Assembly: GCA_963744935.1 (NCBI GenBank)
Contig: CAVUVM010000004.1
Location: 434,001-498,000 of the forward strand
Direction: 5' to 3'
DNA: 64,000 nucleotides
From: Bog-473 sp963744935
Lineage (GTDB): Bacteria > Actinomycetota > Acidimicrobiia > Acidimicrobiales > RAAP-2
Part shown: positions 1 through 8,024 of the stretch, piece by piece
Position numbering within the stretch: position 1 is the stretch's first letter
How the letters are laid out: each line of letters starts with the position of its first letter
Made by a program: the position numbers and the translations under genes
The notes under the pieces: model-generated
What the model was told of the DNA's origin: nothing
Databases searched by the model: none
The model's input: the letters and a program-made list of their open reading frames with translations, nothing else

Positions 1-368
1 CCCACGAGCTGAATGACCTGTGAACGCTCGGTCGGGCCCACCGCCACGGTCACCAGCACGAGCTCTCGCTCGACCGCCTCGGCCGGCGACAGCTCATCGA
101 TAGAGACCACGTTGACCAGCTTGTCGAGCTGCATGATCACCTGCTCCAGCGGCGCCGACTCGACATCGACCACGATGGTGATGCGACTGAAGCGCTCGTC
201 CTCGTCGGTGGGCGCGACCGCCAAGGAGAAGATATTGAAGCCGCGGCGGCTGAAGAGCCCGGCCACCCGGGCCAGCACGCCTGCCTTGTTCTCCACCAGC
301 ACCGAGAGGATGTGATGGCGCGGCGCCCCGTGAGCCGAGCCCGGGGCGCCCGCTTTTCCTCCGGGCAT
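1..368 (-). CDS. ilvN: Acetolactate synthase small (regulatory) subunit, partial
   Basis: Regulatory subunit that binds the catalytic subunit IlvB and gives it feedback control by branched-chain amino acids. Only the first 122 codons lie in the window; the stop is beyond base 1. From the ATG at 368 there is a Gly/Ala/Pro-rich stretch of about 17 residues and then an ACT domain: ILSVLVENKAGVLARV, FSRRGFNI and the beta strand SRITIVVDV, followed by the start of the second half (ELVLVTVAV). It starts 41 bases after the ilvB stop and is surely co-transcribed with it. The extra N-terminal residues are unusual, so translation could start nearer the ACT domain, although I see no better start codon. 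The family call is very secure. Confidence 0.93.
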   Translation of the reverse strand, partial: MPGGKAGAPGSAHGAPRHHILSVLVENKAGVLARVAGLFSRRGFNIFSLAVAPTDEDERFSRITIVVDVESAPLEQVIMQLDKLVNVVSIDELSPAEAVERELVLVTVAVGPTERSQVIQLV

Positions 369-409
369 CGCGCGCAACGCCGTCGTGCCCGACCCCGACC
401 CGGCCGCCG

Positions 410-2146
410 TCACCGCCCCGCCCCCTGCGCCAGCTGGTCGGGATGCACGACGATGTCGTCGTTGGAAGAGCCGGCGGCCACCATCGGATACACCTTCTCG
501 AAGGCGTCGGTCCGAAAGTCGACCACCACCGGACGATCGTCGATCGAATTCGCCTTTTCGATGGCCGGTCCGACGTCCTCGGGCGTCTCGGCCCGGATGC
601 CCACACACCCCATCGCCTCGGCCCACTTGACGTAGTCGGGCAGGTCGGGCGAGAGGTAGACCTCCGAATAGCGCTCCCCGTAGAACATTTCCTGCCACTG
701 GCGCACCATGCCGAGGTAGGCGTTGTTCAAGATGGCGATCTTCACCGGGATCTGTTCGGAGCTCGCGGTGACCAGCTCCTGGGCCGTCATCTGGAAGCAG
801 CCGTCGCCGTCGATGGCCCACACCGTGCGGTCGGGCCGCCCGACCTTGGCCCCGATCGAGGCGGGCACCGCGAATCCCATGGTTCCCGCGCCGCCGGAGT
901 TGACCCAGGTGTAGGGGTGCTCGAAGTTCCAGTATTGCGAGGCCCACATCTGGTGCTGGCCCACGCCGGCCACCACGATGGTGTCCTCCTGCGACGAGTC
1001 ACGCAGCTGCTCGACCACGTTCTGCGGCTTGATCGCCCCGCCCTCCACATCCTCGTAGTAGAGCGGGTAACGCTCTTGCCACTCGCGGATCTGGTGCCAC
1101 CAGGGCGCGAGATCCCGGACCACCGGCGCGTCGCCCCGGGCGTCCATGGCGAGCAGCAGCTCGCCGATCACCTGGCGGCAGTCCCCGGCGATGCCCACGT
1201 CGGGCACGCGCACCTTGCCGAGCTCGGCCGGGTCGATGTCGACGTGGATCACCTTGGCCTCGGGCGCGAACGTCGAGATCTTGCCGGTGACGCGGTCGTC
1301 GAAGCGCGCGCCGAGGTTGATCAAGAGGTCGCTGCGCTGCATGGCGGTGACCGCGGTGTAGTGGCCGTGCATGCCCGGCATCCCGAGCGCCTGGGGGTGC
1401 GAGTCGGGGAAGGCGCCCCGCGCCATCAGGGTCGTGACCACCGGGATCCCGGTGCGGTCGGCCAGTGCGCGCAGCGCCTCCGCGGCCCGCGCCTTCAGCA
1501 CGCCGCCCCCGACGTAGAGCACCGGCCGCTCGGCCCGCGCGATGAGCTCGACCGCCTCGCCGACGAGCACGGGGTCGCCGAAGGTCACCGGGTGGTAGCC
1601 CGGCAGGTCGAGGTCGTCGACCGACGTCGGCCAGTACCACTCCATCGTCTCGTTCGAGATGTCCTTCGGCAGGTCGATGAGTACCGGGCCCGGCCGCCCG
1701 GTGGTGGCGACGTGGAAGGCCGCGGCGACCACCCGAGGAATGTCATCGACGTCCTTGATGAGCCAGTTGTGCTTGGTGATGCCCATCGTGACGCCGGTGA
1801 TGTCGCATTCTTGGAAGGCGTCGGTGCCGATGGCCGGCGTGGCCACCTGGCCCGACACGACGATCAGCGGCGTCGAGTCCATGTAGGCGTTGGCCAGCGG
1901 CGTGACGATGTTGGTCGCCCCCGGGCCGCTCGTCACCATGGCGACGCCGGGACGCCCGGTCACCATGGCGTAGCCCTCGGCCATGTGGCCCGCGCCCTGC
2001 TCGTGGCGCACGAGGATGTGGCGGATGGAAGAGTCGATGATGGGGTCGTAGACCGGCAGGATGGCGCCGCCGGGCAGGCCGAACATCACGTCGACCCCCT
2101 GCATTTCGAGGCTCTTGATGAGGGCCTGGGCCCCTGTCATCTTCAT
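410..2146 (-). CDS. ilvB: Acetolactate synthase large (catalytic) subunit
   Basis: ThDP-dependent enzyme that condenses two pyruvates to acetolactate, or pyruvate plus 2-oxobutyrate to acetohydroxybutyrate, the first common step of valine, leucine and isoleucine synthesis. The 578-residue protein has the full three-domain layout. The catalytic-glutamate segment is RHEQGAGHMAEGYA near residue 50, a central FAD/nucleotide domain follows (LGARFDDRVTGK), and the ThDP/Mg motif begins GDGCFQM and ends LNNAYLGMVRQWQ. The start is an ATG with a GGGGAG ribosome site. Transcription must pass the attenuator upstream (leader peptide 2271-2318, terminator 2213-2235). The ilvN gene follows directly. Nothing is missing. 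Confidence 0.97.
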   Translation of the reverse strand: MKMTGAQALIKSLEMQGVDVMFGLPGGAILPVYDPIIDSSIRHILVRHEQGAGHMAEGYAMVTGRPGVAMVTSGPGATNIVTPLANAYMDSTPLIVVSGQVATPAIGTDAFQECDITGVTMGITKHNWLIKDVDDIPRVVAAAFHVATTGRPGPVLIDLPKDISNETMEWYWPTSVDDLDLPGYHPVTFGDPVLVGEAVELIARAERPVLYVGGGVLKARAAEALRALADRTGIPVVTTLMARGAFPDSHPQALGMPGMHGHYTAVTAMQRSDLLINLGARFDDRVTGKISTFAPEAKVIHVDIDPAELGKVRVPDVGIAGDCRQVIGELLLAMDARGDAPVVRDLAPWWHQIREWQERYPLYYEDVEGGAIKPQNVVEQLRDSSQEDTIVVAGVGQHQMWASQYWNFEHPYTWVNSGGAGTMGFAVPASIGAKVGRPDRTVWAIDGDGCFQMTAQELVTASSEQIPVKIAILNNAYLGMVRQWQEMFYGERYSEVYLSPDLPDYVKWAEAMGCVGIRAETPEDVGPAIEKANSIDDRPVVVDFRTDAFEKVYPMVAAGSSNDDIVVHPDQLAQGAGR

Positions 2147-2212
2147 GGTGGCTCCCCTGTTCCGCTGGGTTCCGTGTCTCTGTCGAATGTCTTTGAATCG
2201 GTCTGGAAATTG

Positions 2213-2235
2213 AAAAAACCCCCCGGATCGGGAGG
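2213..2235 (-). terminator. Intrinsic terminator in the ilvB leader (attenuator)
   Basis: On the minus strand CCTCCC, a five-base loop GATCC and GGGGGG form a six-pair stem (one G-U pair) followed at once by six T. It sits between the leader peptide and ilvB, inside the 5' leader of the operon, so it cannot end an upstream gene. This is the expected position of a transcription attenuator. How an alternative antiterminator would form is not obvious by eye. Confidence 0.8.
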
Positions 2236-2239
2236 TCGG

Positions 2240-2273
2240 TAGGCGCGCGGTCTGCGATGTGGACGCGCGCCTA
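2240..2273 (-). promoter_or_regulatory. Perfect 10-bp hairpin overlapping the leader-peptide stop codon
   Basis: The minus strand reads TAGGCGCGCG, a 14-base loop, then CGCGCGCCTA, a perfect ten-pair stem. Its first three bases are the TAG stop of the leader peptide. A ribosome finishing or stalling on the leader would cover the 5' arm, so this hairpin is placed to sense translation of the leader. That role is inferred from attenuator logic; the structure itself is seen. Confidence 0.65.
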
Positions 2274-2318
2274 CGTTACGAGTACCAGAATCTCTGGACG
2301 GCTGCTGCGCTTGCTCAT
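2271..2318 (-). CDS. ilvL: ilv leader peptide (attenuator), 15 residues
   Basis: The ATG at 2318 opens a 15-codon frame reading MSKRSSRPEILVLVT and then TAG. The block Ile-Leu-Val-Leu-Val consists of exactly the three amino acids made by the pathway downstream, the hallmark of branched-chain operon leader peptides. The frame lies about 9 bases after a good -10 element and has no Shine-Dalgarno, so it is probably translated from an almost leaderless mRNA. When charged Ile, Leu or Val tRNA is short, the ribosome should stall in the codon block and let RNA polymerase pass the terminator at 2213-2235. The symbol is given by analogy with known ilv leaders. Confidence 0.85.
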   Translation of the reverse strand: MSKRSSRPEILVLVT

Positions 2319-2327
2319 GACCCACTC

Positions 2328-2356
2328 ATTGTGCCATGGCTGCCGGCTCGGGACAA
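2328..2356 (-). promoter_or_regulatory. Promoter of the ilvL-ilvB-ilvN operon
   Basis: On the minus strand TTGTCC (2356-2351) and CACAAT (2333-2328) are separated by exactly 17 bases, a good vegetative sigma-factor promoter. The predicted start, about seven bases after the -10, falls a few bases before the leader-peptide ATG at 2318. The fit of promoter, leader peptide and terminator supports all three. Confidence 0.65.
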
Positions 2357-2494
2357 CCCCGGCCCGATCCCCGCGGCCGGACGGCCACCCGCCGGACACC
2401 TCGCAGCACCCAGGCTGTGCCTTCGGCGGGCACCCTCCTCGAGCAACCTCGATCGCCGGTCCGGGACGAGGACCTTGTGGCTACGCCCAGCGTT

Positions 2495-3292
2495 TCATCT
2501 CCCGGTCCAACGCGGAGGGCGTCGCTCCATCGATGCTCGGGCACCTTCGACGGCATCTTGCGTACGGCCGGCGACGATCCGCATGGTCTCACCGAAACGA
2601 ATCGCTTCGAGCATTGGCATGTGGTGCGTCCGCATCGCCATCTCTTTCATGACGCGCTGAGCCAGGGGTGCTCCGTTGAGAAGGCGGGTCGCCAACGCAC
2701 GAGCCTCGTCGAGGAGGGTCTCATGAGGAACGACCTTCCAGGCCAGTCCCATCGCAAGGGCTCGTTCGGCATTGATGCGCTCCCCGGTGAGCAGCAGCTC
2801 CATTGCATCTGCCCAGTTGAGGCGCTGCGGTAGGCGTATGGAGGCAACGATGGCAGGCACTCCGAGGTTCACCTCTGGCAGCCCGAATTCAGCCCGGTCA
2901 CTCGCCAGAACGAAATCGCACCACGTCGCAAGCGTCAGTCCGTAACCGAGGCAGTAGCCATTCACCGCGGCAATGACCGGCTTGAAGATCTCCCAGCCAC
3001 TCTCAAAGGAATTCATCGTCGGCTTTTCCCAGAACGTGCCGGCGAACTCACCAACCGCCCCCGCTCCATCCCGGAGGTCCCCGCCTGCGCAGAAGGCGCG
3101 TCCGGCACCGGTCACGATGGCTACCCACGCGTCCTCGTCATCTCGGAAACGTGAGAATGCAGCATTCAAGTCCCGCCTCATCTCGGCGTTGATGGCGTTG
3201 AGAACGTCGGGTCGGTTGTAGGTGATCGTTGCCACGTGGCCGTCGAGTTCGAATGTGACTGCATCACCCACAACTCCAGTCTGCCCGTTCAT
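2495..3292 (-). CDS. Enoyl-CoA hydratase/isomerase (crotonase) family protein
   Basis: Crotonase-fold enzyme acting on acyl-CoA thioesters, probably hydration or isomerisation of an enoyl-CoA. From the ATG at 3292 the protein has 265 residues, the usual family size. It shows the opening FELDGHVATITYNRPDVLNA, the CoA/oxyanion motif GAGRAFCAGGDLRD and the second oxyanion region NGYCLGYGLTLATWCDFVLAS. The frame stays open to 3382, but that would run into the promoter region of the divergent ArsR gene and adds sequence unlike the family, so I prefer the internal start. No ribosome site marks either choice. Substrate unknown. It lies at the edge of a lower-G+C accessory stretch. Confidence 0.85.
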   Translation of the reverse strand: MNGQTGVVGDAVTFELDGHVATITYNRPDVLNAINAEMRRDLNAAFSRFRDDEDAWVAIVTGAGRAFCAGGDLRDGAGAVGEFAGTFWEKPTMNSFESGWEIFKPVIAAVNGYCLGYGLTLATWCDFVLASDRAEFGLPEVNLGVPAIVASIRLPQRLNWADAMELLLTGERINAERALAMGLAWKVVPHETLLDEARALATRLLNGAPLAQRVMKEMAMRTHHMPMLEAIRFGETMRIVAGRTQDAVEGARASMERRPPRWTGR

Positions 3293-3384
3293 GACAGTGC
3301 CGATCAGGTGCGTGCGAGTGCCTCGAGCTTCATCGCCGATCGTTGCGCGCAGAATCATGACCACCGCGACCACCGCGTTCACGC

Positions 3385-3414
3385 TTGACAGGTAACCATT
3401 TAGTTACGTATACT
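3385..3414 (+). promoter_or_regulatory. Promoter and probable ArsR operator, leaderless transcript
   Basis: TTGACA at 3385-3390 and TATACT at 3409-3414 with an 18-base spacer make a near-consensus promoter. Inside the spacer, 3392-3407 reads GTAAC, six bases, GTTAC, a perfect dyad of the kind bound by ArsR-family dimers; binding there would block the polymerase. The predicted start, near 3421, is one or two bases from the GTG at 3423, so the mRNA should be leaderless. Autorepression is inferred. Confidence 0.75.
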
Positions 3415-3422
3415 GACCCGGT

Positions 3423-3740
3423 GTGGACGACAACCTTGTGTTCAAGGCGCTTGCCGACCCGACACGTCGCTTCCTGCTCGATCTTCTCTTCGAGCGTGAA
3501 GGTCGCACGTTGACCGAGCTCGAGTCCCACGTGGACATGACCCGTATCGGCGTCATGAAGCATCTACGCCTGCTCGAAGAGGCGGGGCTTGTCGTCACGC
3601 GCAAGTCGGGCCGGGAGAAATTGCATTTCCTCAATCCCGTCCCGATCCGGCTGATCCATGACCGGTGGATCGATAAGTACACGGAGCGCCACGCTTCGGC
3701 GCTCGCCAACCTGAAATCCAACTTGGAGGCACAGAAATGA
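3423..3740 (+). CDS. ArsR-family transcriptional regulator
   Basis: Small winged-helix repressor of 105 residues. It opens FKALADPTRRFLLDLL, the usual first helix of the family, continues with the recognition region DMTRIGVMKHLRLLEEAGLV, and the wing is VVTRKSGREKLHFL. I see no cysteine pair of the metal-sensing type. This version is the kind normally paired with an SRPBCC protein, and its gene overlaps that gene by four bases (ATGA). It probably represses its own operon through the dyad in its promoter. The GTG start follows the -10 by about eight bases, implying leaderless translation. The inducer is unknown. Confidence 0.9.
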   Translation: MDDNLVFKALADPTRRFLLDLLFEREGRTLTELESHVDMTRIGVMKHLRLLEEAGLVVTRKSGREKLHFLNPVPIRLIHDRWIDKYTERHASALANLKSNLEAQK

Positions 3741-4252
3741 CCACGGCGACCACGTCCGAGACGATCCAGATGTACCGCGTGTACATAAGGGCGACGCCTG
3801 AAGCCATTTGGGAAGCGGTCACCCAGCCCGAGTGGACGGTCCAGTACGGCTATGCCCCTGTCGTGGAATACGAGCTGCGTTCAGGCGGTGTTTTCCGGGC
3901 GCACGCCAACGAGGGCATGAAAGCGCTGGGCTGCCCGGAGGTCATCAGCGATGGTGAGGTGATCGAGGCCAACCCGCCTCGCAAGCTGGTCCAGACGTGG
4001 CGGATGACGATGACCCCCGAATTGGCGTCCGAGGCGTTTACTCGACTCACCTATGACATCGAGCCCGTACGAGGCGGTGTCACCAGACTCACCGTCACCC
4101 ACGACGTGACCGGTGCGCCGCTGTGGGCCGCCGTGCTGAGGGGCGAGAGCGAGTCGAGCGGAGCGGGAGGAGGCTGGAGCGAGATTCTCAGCGGGCTGAA
4201 GACACTGCTCGAGACGGGCCAGCAACTTCCCTTCCAAAGTGGCCCGGCATGA
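3737..4252 (+). CDS. SRPBCC (AHSA1/START-like) domain protein
   Basis: Protein of 171 residues with the helix-grip fold of the AHSA1 family, a hydrophobic-ligand binding fold of mostly unknown bacterial function. Visible features are YRVYIRATPEAIWEAVTQPEW at the start, the strand ELRSGGVFRA, and the C-terminal half VTRLTVTHDVTG followed by an amphipathic helix (GWSEILSGLKTLLE). It overlaps the ArsR gene by four bases, so the two are translationally coupled. ArsR/SRPBCC pairs are common in actinobacteria and proteobacteria. The ligand cannot be told from the sequence. Confidence 0.88.
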   Translation: MTTATTSETIQMYRVYIRATPEAIWEAVTQPEWTVQYGYAPVVEYELRSGGVFRAHANEGMKALGCPEVISDGEVIEANPPRKLVQTWRMTMTPELASEAFTRLTYDIEPVRGGVTRLTVTHDVTGAPLWAAVLRGESESSGAGGGWSEILSGLKTLLETGQQLPFQSGPA

Positions 4253-4353
4253 GAGCAGTTCGGCTTCAGAGTCGCTCGTGTCTGAGCCGAGTCGCTCCCG
4301 ACGACGGACTCCAGGTGTCCCATAGGCAGGCGGCGCCGGTCGTTGCGACGATG

Positions 4354-4902
4354 TCAAGCTCCTCGCGCGGGGTCGCGGCCCGTGTAGGCCAAAAGCTTCT
4401 GCTGGACCGACGACTCTGGGTCGATTCTGATCTCTGGGTTGAACACGCCTTTGCGCTGCTCCTCGGGAAAGAGGCCGAGAAGCATTGCATAGGCCGCTTC
4501 AGGCAGATCCTCTGGCATCGTCGAGTCCTGTCCTGTGGATACCGCTAAGTCCCACCCGTGCATCAACTGGTCGCCAAACGCGGCACCGAGAGCAATACCC
4601 GTCCTTTCGATTGCGCCCGGCTCTCCAAACGTGCGAAGCATCTCGGCACGGACCCCATCAACGTCCGAGATCGGATCGTCGCTGAGAAGATCCGGTGGAT
4701 CTTGTAGAAGCGAATTATCGACGTTGTCCCCCCGTGCCACCCCCACGAAGTACCTCTGGACTTGGAGCATGTGGTTCAGCAGGGCTCGGACGTTCCAGCG
4801 TTCGCATGTCGTTGGAGCATCGAGCTGAGACACGGCACCGGGCACCTTGGTCGCCGTCCACACGCTTGCGCGTCCGTACAAGTCGAGCAGATCTAAATCC
4901 AT
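4354..4902 (-). CDS. DinB/MDMPI-like protein, TIGR03086-type
   Basis: Protein of 182 residues of the DinB/mycothiol-dependent maleylpyruvate isomerase-like superfamily, which holds a divalent metal in a four-helix bundle and often uses a small thiol. Family marks are the helix DLLDLYGRASVWTATKV, then CERWNVRALLNHMLQVQRYF with the first metal histidine, and FGDQLMHGWDLAVSTGQD with the second. The start at 4902 is fixed by a perfect AAGGAGG nine bases upstream; the frame is open further but has no such site. The substrate is unknown. Confidence 0.85.
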   Translation of the reverse strand: MDLDLLDLYGRASVWTATKVPGAVSQLDAPTTCERWNVRALLNHMLQVQRYFVGVARGDNVDNSLLQDPPDLLSDDPISDVDGVRAEMLRTFGEPGAIERTGIALGAAFGDQLMHGWDLAVSTGQDSTMPEDLPEAAYAMLLGLFPEEQRKGVFNPEIRIDPESSVQQKLLAYTGRDPARGA

Positions 4903-4919
4903 GGTGATTCCTCCTTGCC

Positions 4920-6320
4920 TCACGCCCACCAAGCGAACTCCTCAGACCAGTCGACGTAGCCGAACAGGTACGGGCCAGGAGGTTGTTGCAATGAATCCGA
5001 GACTTCGACCGGCTGGCTCGAAGGTCCGTGTAACAACCACAGCGCCTGGTCCTTCACGAAGACGAGCCCGGTGCCTCTTTCCGAAAAGACGGGATCGACG
5101 CCGCCGGCGGTGTCGCTGACTTGGACGGGGGAATCCGAACCCGCCGGCACGATGCAGAGATCACCTGTGCCGTACCAGCTCGAGACCTGTCCCCAAGAAG
5201 CGCTCGATGAGTAGAGCGGCGGAAGATCGACTTCGCTCTGCGGGGCTTCAACGAAGGCCGTCGAACCATCGACGGGCGAGATAGTCGGGTCCTCGGTGAC
5301 AGACGACGTGGGTGCCGCAAGCGGTGTACAGACCGGCACCGACCCGCACACCTCGAGCGATTTGCCGAACCATACGAACTTCTCGCCCTCCCCCTGGCCA
5401 CTACTTGAGTTGCCGTTGACAACCAGGGCGAGCCTGTTACGACCGATGGCCACGTCCGGCGGTTGGAACACCGGCGTGGTGCCCAATACGGTGAACGGCG
5501 CTCTTGGCTCGGAGATGACGCCGAGAGGCAACCCGTAATTCTCCACCGATGGCCCGCCTCCTCCCTGATCCCGCCACAGCACGATCCCGAGGTGCAGCGA
5601 CCATCCGGCCAAGAAGTAGCCATCCTGTTGATTGGGGCTCATCCAGATGCTCGCCCTTCCGCCGTTCACCGGCACCGCCTCAAGCGCCTCCTCGGCGAAC
5701 CCCACGGGTGAATAGAGGACGGCCGCTTGGGAGCCGTCCGGGGACCAGACCACTCCGTTGACGTACCCGGGACCAAGGAGACGACGCGGTGGTGCCGTCG
5801 GGCTCACGATCCACACTTGGCGAGGCACAAGAGGGGCGCCGTTGACGGGACCGGTGGTTATCAACAAGTCGTCACGCGTGGGACTCCAGCTCATGACCAC
5901 GGAATCGGCGTCGGGGACCCCGAGGGCATCTGGCAGTCCTCTCACCTGGTGTGCATCGGCGCCGTTGCCTCGAGCCATCCAAAGCACGTCCGCGTTCCCC
6001 TCCGCAACGGGACGAAGGAAAGCAAGCCAACGGCCATCTTGGGAAAACGCGGGGTTTTCGGGGACGGGCAGGCCTGTGGTCACTTGCCGCACCGATCGAG
6101 ACGAGCCGTCGAGCACGAAAAGGGCGTTTGCCGAGACGAAGGCCAGCTCGCCCTGACCGGAGAATGCCCGGGTGTCGAGCGTCAGAGGCGACGAATCTCG
6201 GTGGATCGAGGCATCGGCGACGGTGCCCGGAGTGAGAAGGACGCCCAACAGGATGAAGGCCGACAAGATTTCGACTCGTGCCATCAGCAAGCCGTGTCTG
6301 GGCCAAAGCCTGCTTCCCAT
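4920..6320 (-). CDS. Secreted TolB-like beta-propeller protein
   Basis: Protein of about 466 residues with an N-terminal signal sequence (hydrophobic core ILSAFILLGVLLTPG, likely cleavage after VADA) and then repeated beta-propeller blades. The blades follow the TolB/WD40-like pattern: NPAFSQDGRWLAFL, VMSWSPTRDDLLI, GVVWSPDGSQAAVL and DPVFSERGTGLVFV. Such domains usually mediate protein contacts outside the cytoplasm; no enzyme motif is seen. The start is uncertain: ATG 6320 gives an Arg/His-containing n-region, while ATG 6284 gives a shorter signal peptide, and neither has a clear ribosome site. It lies divergent to the gene at 6401. Function unknown. Confidence 0.78.
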   Translation of the reverse strand: MGSRLWPRHGLLMARVEILSAFILLGVLLTPGTVADASIHRDSSPLTLDTRAFSGQGELAFVSANALFVLDGSSRSVRQVTTGLPVPENPAFSQDGRWLAFLRPVAEGNADVLWMARGNGADAHQVRGLPDALGVPDADSVVMSWSPTRDDLLITTGPVNGAPLVPRQVWIVSPTAPPRRLLGPGYVNGVVWSPDGSQAAVLYSPVGFAEEALEAVPVNGGRASIWMSPNQQDGYFLAGWSLHLGIVLWRDQGGGGPSVENYGLPLGVISEPRAPFTVLGTTPVFQPPDVAIGRNRLALVVNGNSSSGQGEGEKFVWFGKSLEVCGSVPVCTPLAAPTSSVTEDPTISPVDGSTAFVEAPQSEVDLPPLYSSSASWGQVSSWYGTGDLCIVPAGSDSPVQVSDTAGGVDPVFSERGTGLVFVKDQALWLLHGPSSQPVEVSDSLQQPPGPYLFGYVDWSEEFAWWA

Positions 6321-6400
6321 GCAGACATTCTGGATCAGCGATGGATCAAGCGGGCTCCCCCGCCCATATGGCGCCACCTCGAACACCCCGTCAGAATCGG

Positions 6401-7048
6401 ATGATGAGTTCGGACGCTCCGGACGACAAGGGTCACTCCGTGCGGGCGCGGGTTGCTGAATATCGCTGCCGCGTGGCGGATGACCTTGAGGCGCTCGCCC
6501 CCGAACAATGGGACTCGCCATCGTGGTGCAAGGGCTGGAGGGTCCGAGACGTCCTGGGTCACCTCGTCCACAACGCCGAGGCGTCACGAGTGTCGATGGT
6601 GCGTGACATGACCCGCCACCCCATACGTCCCGACAGGGGACTGGATCTGATTGCTCGCCAGCTTGGAGACGAGCCCGTCCCAACCCTGGCACAGCGTCTC
6701 CGCAAGGCTCGGCTTGGGGGGGTACGTGTCATCGGCTTCCCCGTCGGCATGGGACTCGGAGACGTTGTCGTCCATGGGAATGACGCTCTTCGTCCGGTCG
6801 GCTTGGAGTTCGAAGTCCATCCCGTCGATGCGGTGTCGGTCCTCGATGCATACCGACGCGTGGGCGGCCTGGTGTTCCACACACGACCGCATCGGAATGT
6901 CCGCTTGGTTGCAACCGACGTCGAGTGGTCGTGCGGCAACGGTCCCGACGTGACGGGCCGAGCCATCGACATCATCATGCTCATGGCCAACAGACGACAG
7001 GTCCTCGGATTGCTCTCAGGGCCGGGCGTGACGGACCTGGCCGCATAA
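6401..7048 (+). CDS. Maleylpyruvate isomerase N-terminal (MDMPI/DinB-like) protein
   Basis: Protein of 215 residues. The segment WDSPSWCKGWRVRDVLGHLVHNAEAS is the typical first metal-binding helix pair of mycothiol-dependent maleylpyruvate isomerase-like proteins, and VVHGNDALRPVG carries the second metal histidine. The C-terminal part (VEWSCGNGPDVTGRAIDIIMLM) resembles the SCP2-like or C-terminal domain found in these proteins. Two in-frame ATG codons at 6401 and 6404 are possible starts; upstream in-frame sequence has no family resemblance. It is the second such protein in this accessory stretch. The function may be thiol-dependent isomerisation or detoxification, but this is not shown by the sequence. 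Confidence 0.82.
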   Translation: MMSSDAPDDKGHSVRARVAEYRCRVADDLEALAPEQWDSPSWCKGWRVRDVLGHLVHNAEASRVSMVRDMTRHPIRPDRGLDLIARQLGDEPVPTLAQRLRKARLGGVRVIGFPVGMGLGDVVVHGNDALRPVGLEFEVHPVDAVSVLDAYRRVGGLVFHTRPHRNVRLVATDVEWSCGNGPDVTGRAIDIIMLMANRRQVLGLLSGPGVTDLAA

Positions 7049-7077
7049 GCGACCAGAACCTGCCTCCCTTGGCTGGG

Positions 7078-7842
7078 TCAGTGACGGACCCCCTGGACCA
7101 CACATGTCAAGAAGGACACCATGACCTTGTCGTCTTCCTCGGAGGGATCGAAGCCAGTGGGTGCACCCACTCCCCGCACCTCGGCTCCCAAGAGTTCGAG
7201 CACTTCGACCTGCTTCGACTGGTCGCTGAAAGCAACGTCGATCGGGAGTCGAATCGTCATCGTGTTGGCGTAGACAAGTTCGTCGAGCCCGCCAGGCAAC
7301 AGTTCGGCGAGTTCCCCTTCGAGAAGGGAACGTACGTGAGACGGGTCGATGAGGCGGTGGATCTCATCGAAGCGCTCTCGCATGTCACCCGAGGGCGCAA
7401 TGAGATCAACGAGCACGATGCGTCCGCCCCTCCGACACACCCGCACCATCTCGCCCACAGCTCGATGCGGGTCGGCGAAATGATGGAGGGAACTCCTGCA
7501 ATAGACCACGTCGAAGGATTCGTCGGTGAATGGCAGGCATTCCGCGTTGGCCTCTTGTAACAGCACATTGGCGATCCCCTGATCGTGGAGCCGCTGTGCG
7601 CCGAGGTGGAGCAGGGCGGGGGTCAGATCGATCCCGACCACTTGGCGTACGCGCCCAGCGACAGGCTCCGCTGCATGGGCGGCACCGCAGGCCACATCGA
7701 GGAGGATCATCTCCTCGCCCAAGGGTTCGATCCACGACAGCGCACCAGATCGGTTGGCAAATGGAGAGTCCGGCCCGGAGAAAAGGGGGACCTGACGCTC
7801 AAAGGACTGGCGCACGACAGCGTCGTGATCACGAGGATCCAT
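7078..7842 (-). CDS. SAM-dependent class I methyltransferase (UbiE/MenG-like)
   Basis: Protein of 254 residues. Motif I is MILLDVACGAAHAAEPVAG, followed by the acidic end of the second strand VVGIDLTPALL, motif II/III FDVVYCRSSLHHFADP and the post-motif strand RRGGRIVLVDLIAP. This is the classic methyltransferase-11 layout and the middle part resembles UbiE/MenG-type enzymes. The ATG at 7842 was chosen because the protein then begins with the short helix FERQVPLFSGPDSPFANR seen in relatives; the frame is open upstream without similarity. It is convergent with the gene ending at 7048. Substrate unknown. Confidence 0.88.
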   Translation of the reverse strand: MDPRDHDAVVRQSFERQVPLFSGPDSPFANRSGALSWIEPLGEEMILLDVACGAAHAAEPVAGRVRQVVGIDLTPALLHLGAQRLHDQGIANVLLQEANAECLPFTDESFDVVYCRSSLHHFADPHRAVGEMVRVCRRGGRIVLVDLIAPSGDMRERFDEIHRLIDPSHVRSLLEGELAELLPGGLDELVYANTMTIRLPIDVAFSDQSKQVEVLELLGAEVRGVGAPTGFDPSEEDDKVMVSFLTCVVQGVRH

Positions 7843-8024
7843 CCTCGAGATCTTGGCACCGTTGGACCGGAATCTCAGCGGTGCGCTCGCGCAGCGCGCC
7901 CCTTCAGGAGGTTGTCGCTGGTGGTGACGTATCGGGTGCGGAATCACCGACATCGAGCGCCGCTCTGATTAGGAATGAGAACGACGCGGCGACCGTAGTC
8001 CGGACCGCCTCGGCTTTCTGTCCG

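Noticed and set aside
443..2242. Long open frame on the plus strand opposite ilvB
   Set aside because: It mirrors ilvB in an antisense frame, as high-G+C genes often do; the product is His/Arg/Asp-rich without motifs.
3293..3382. N-terminal extension of the crotonase
   Set aside because: Would place coding sequence against the ArsR promoter and adds residues unlike the family.
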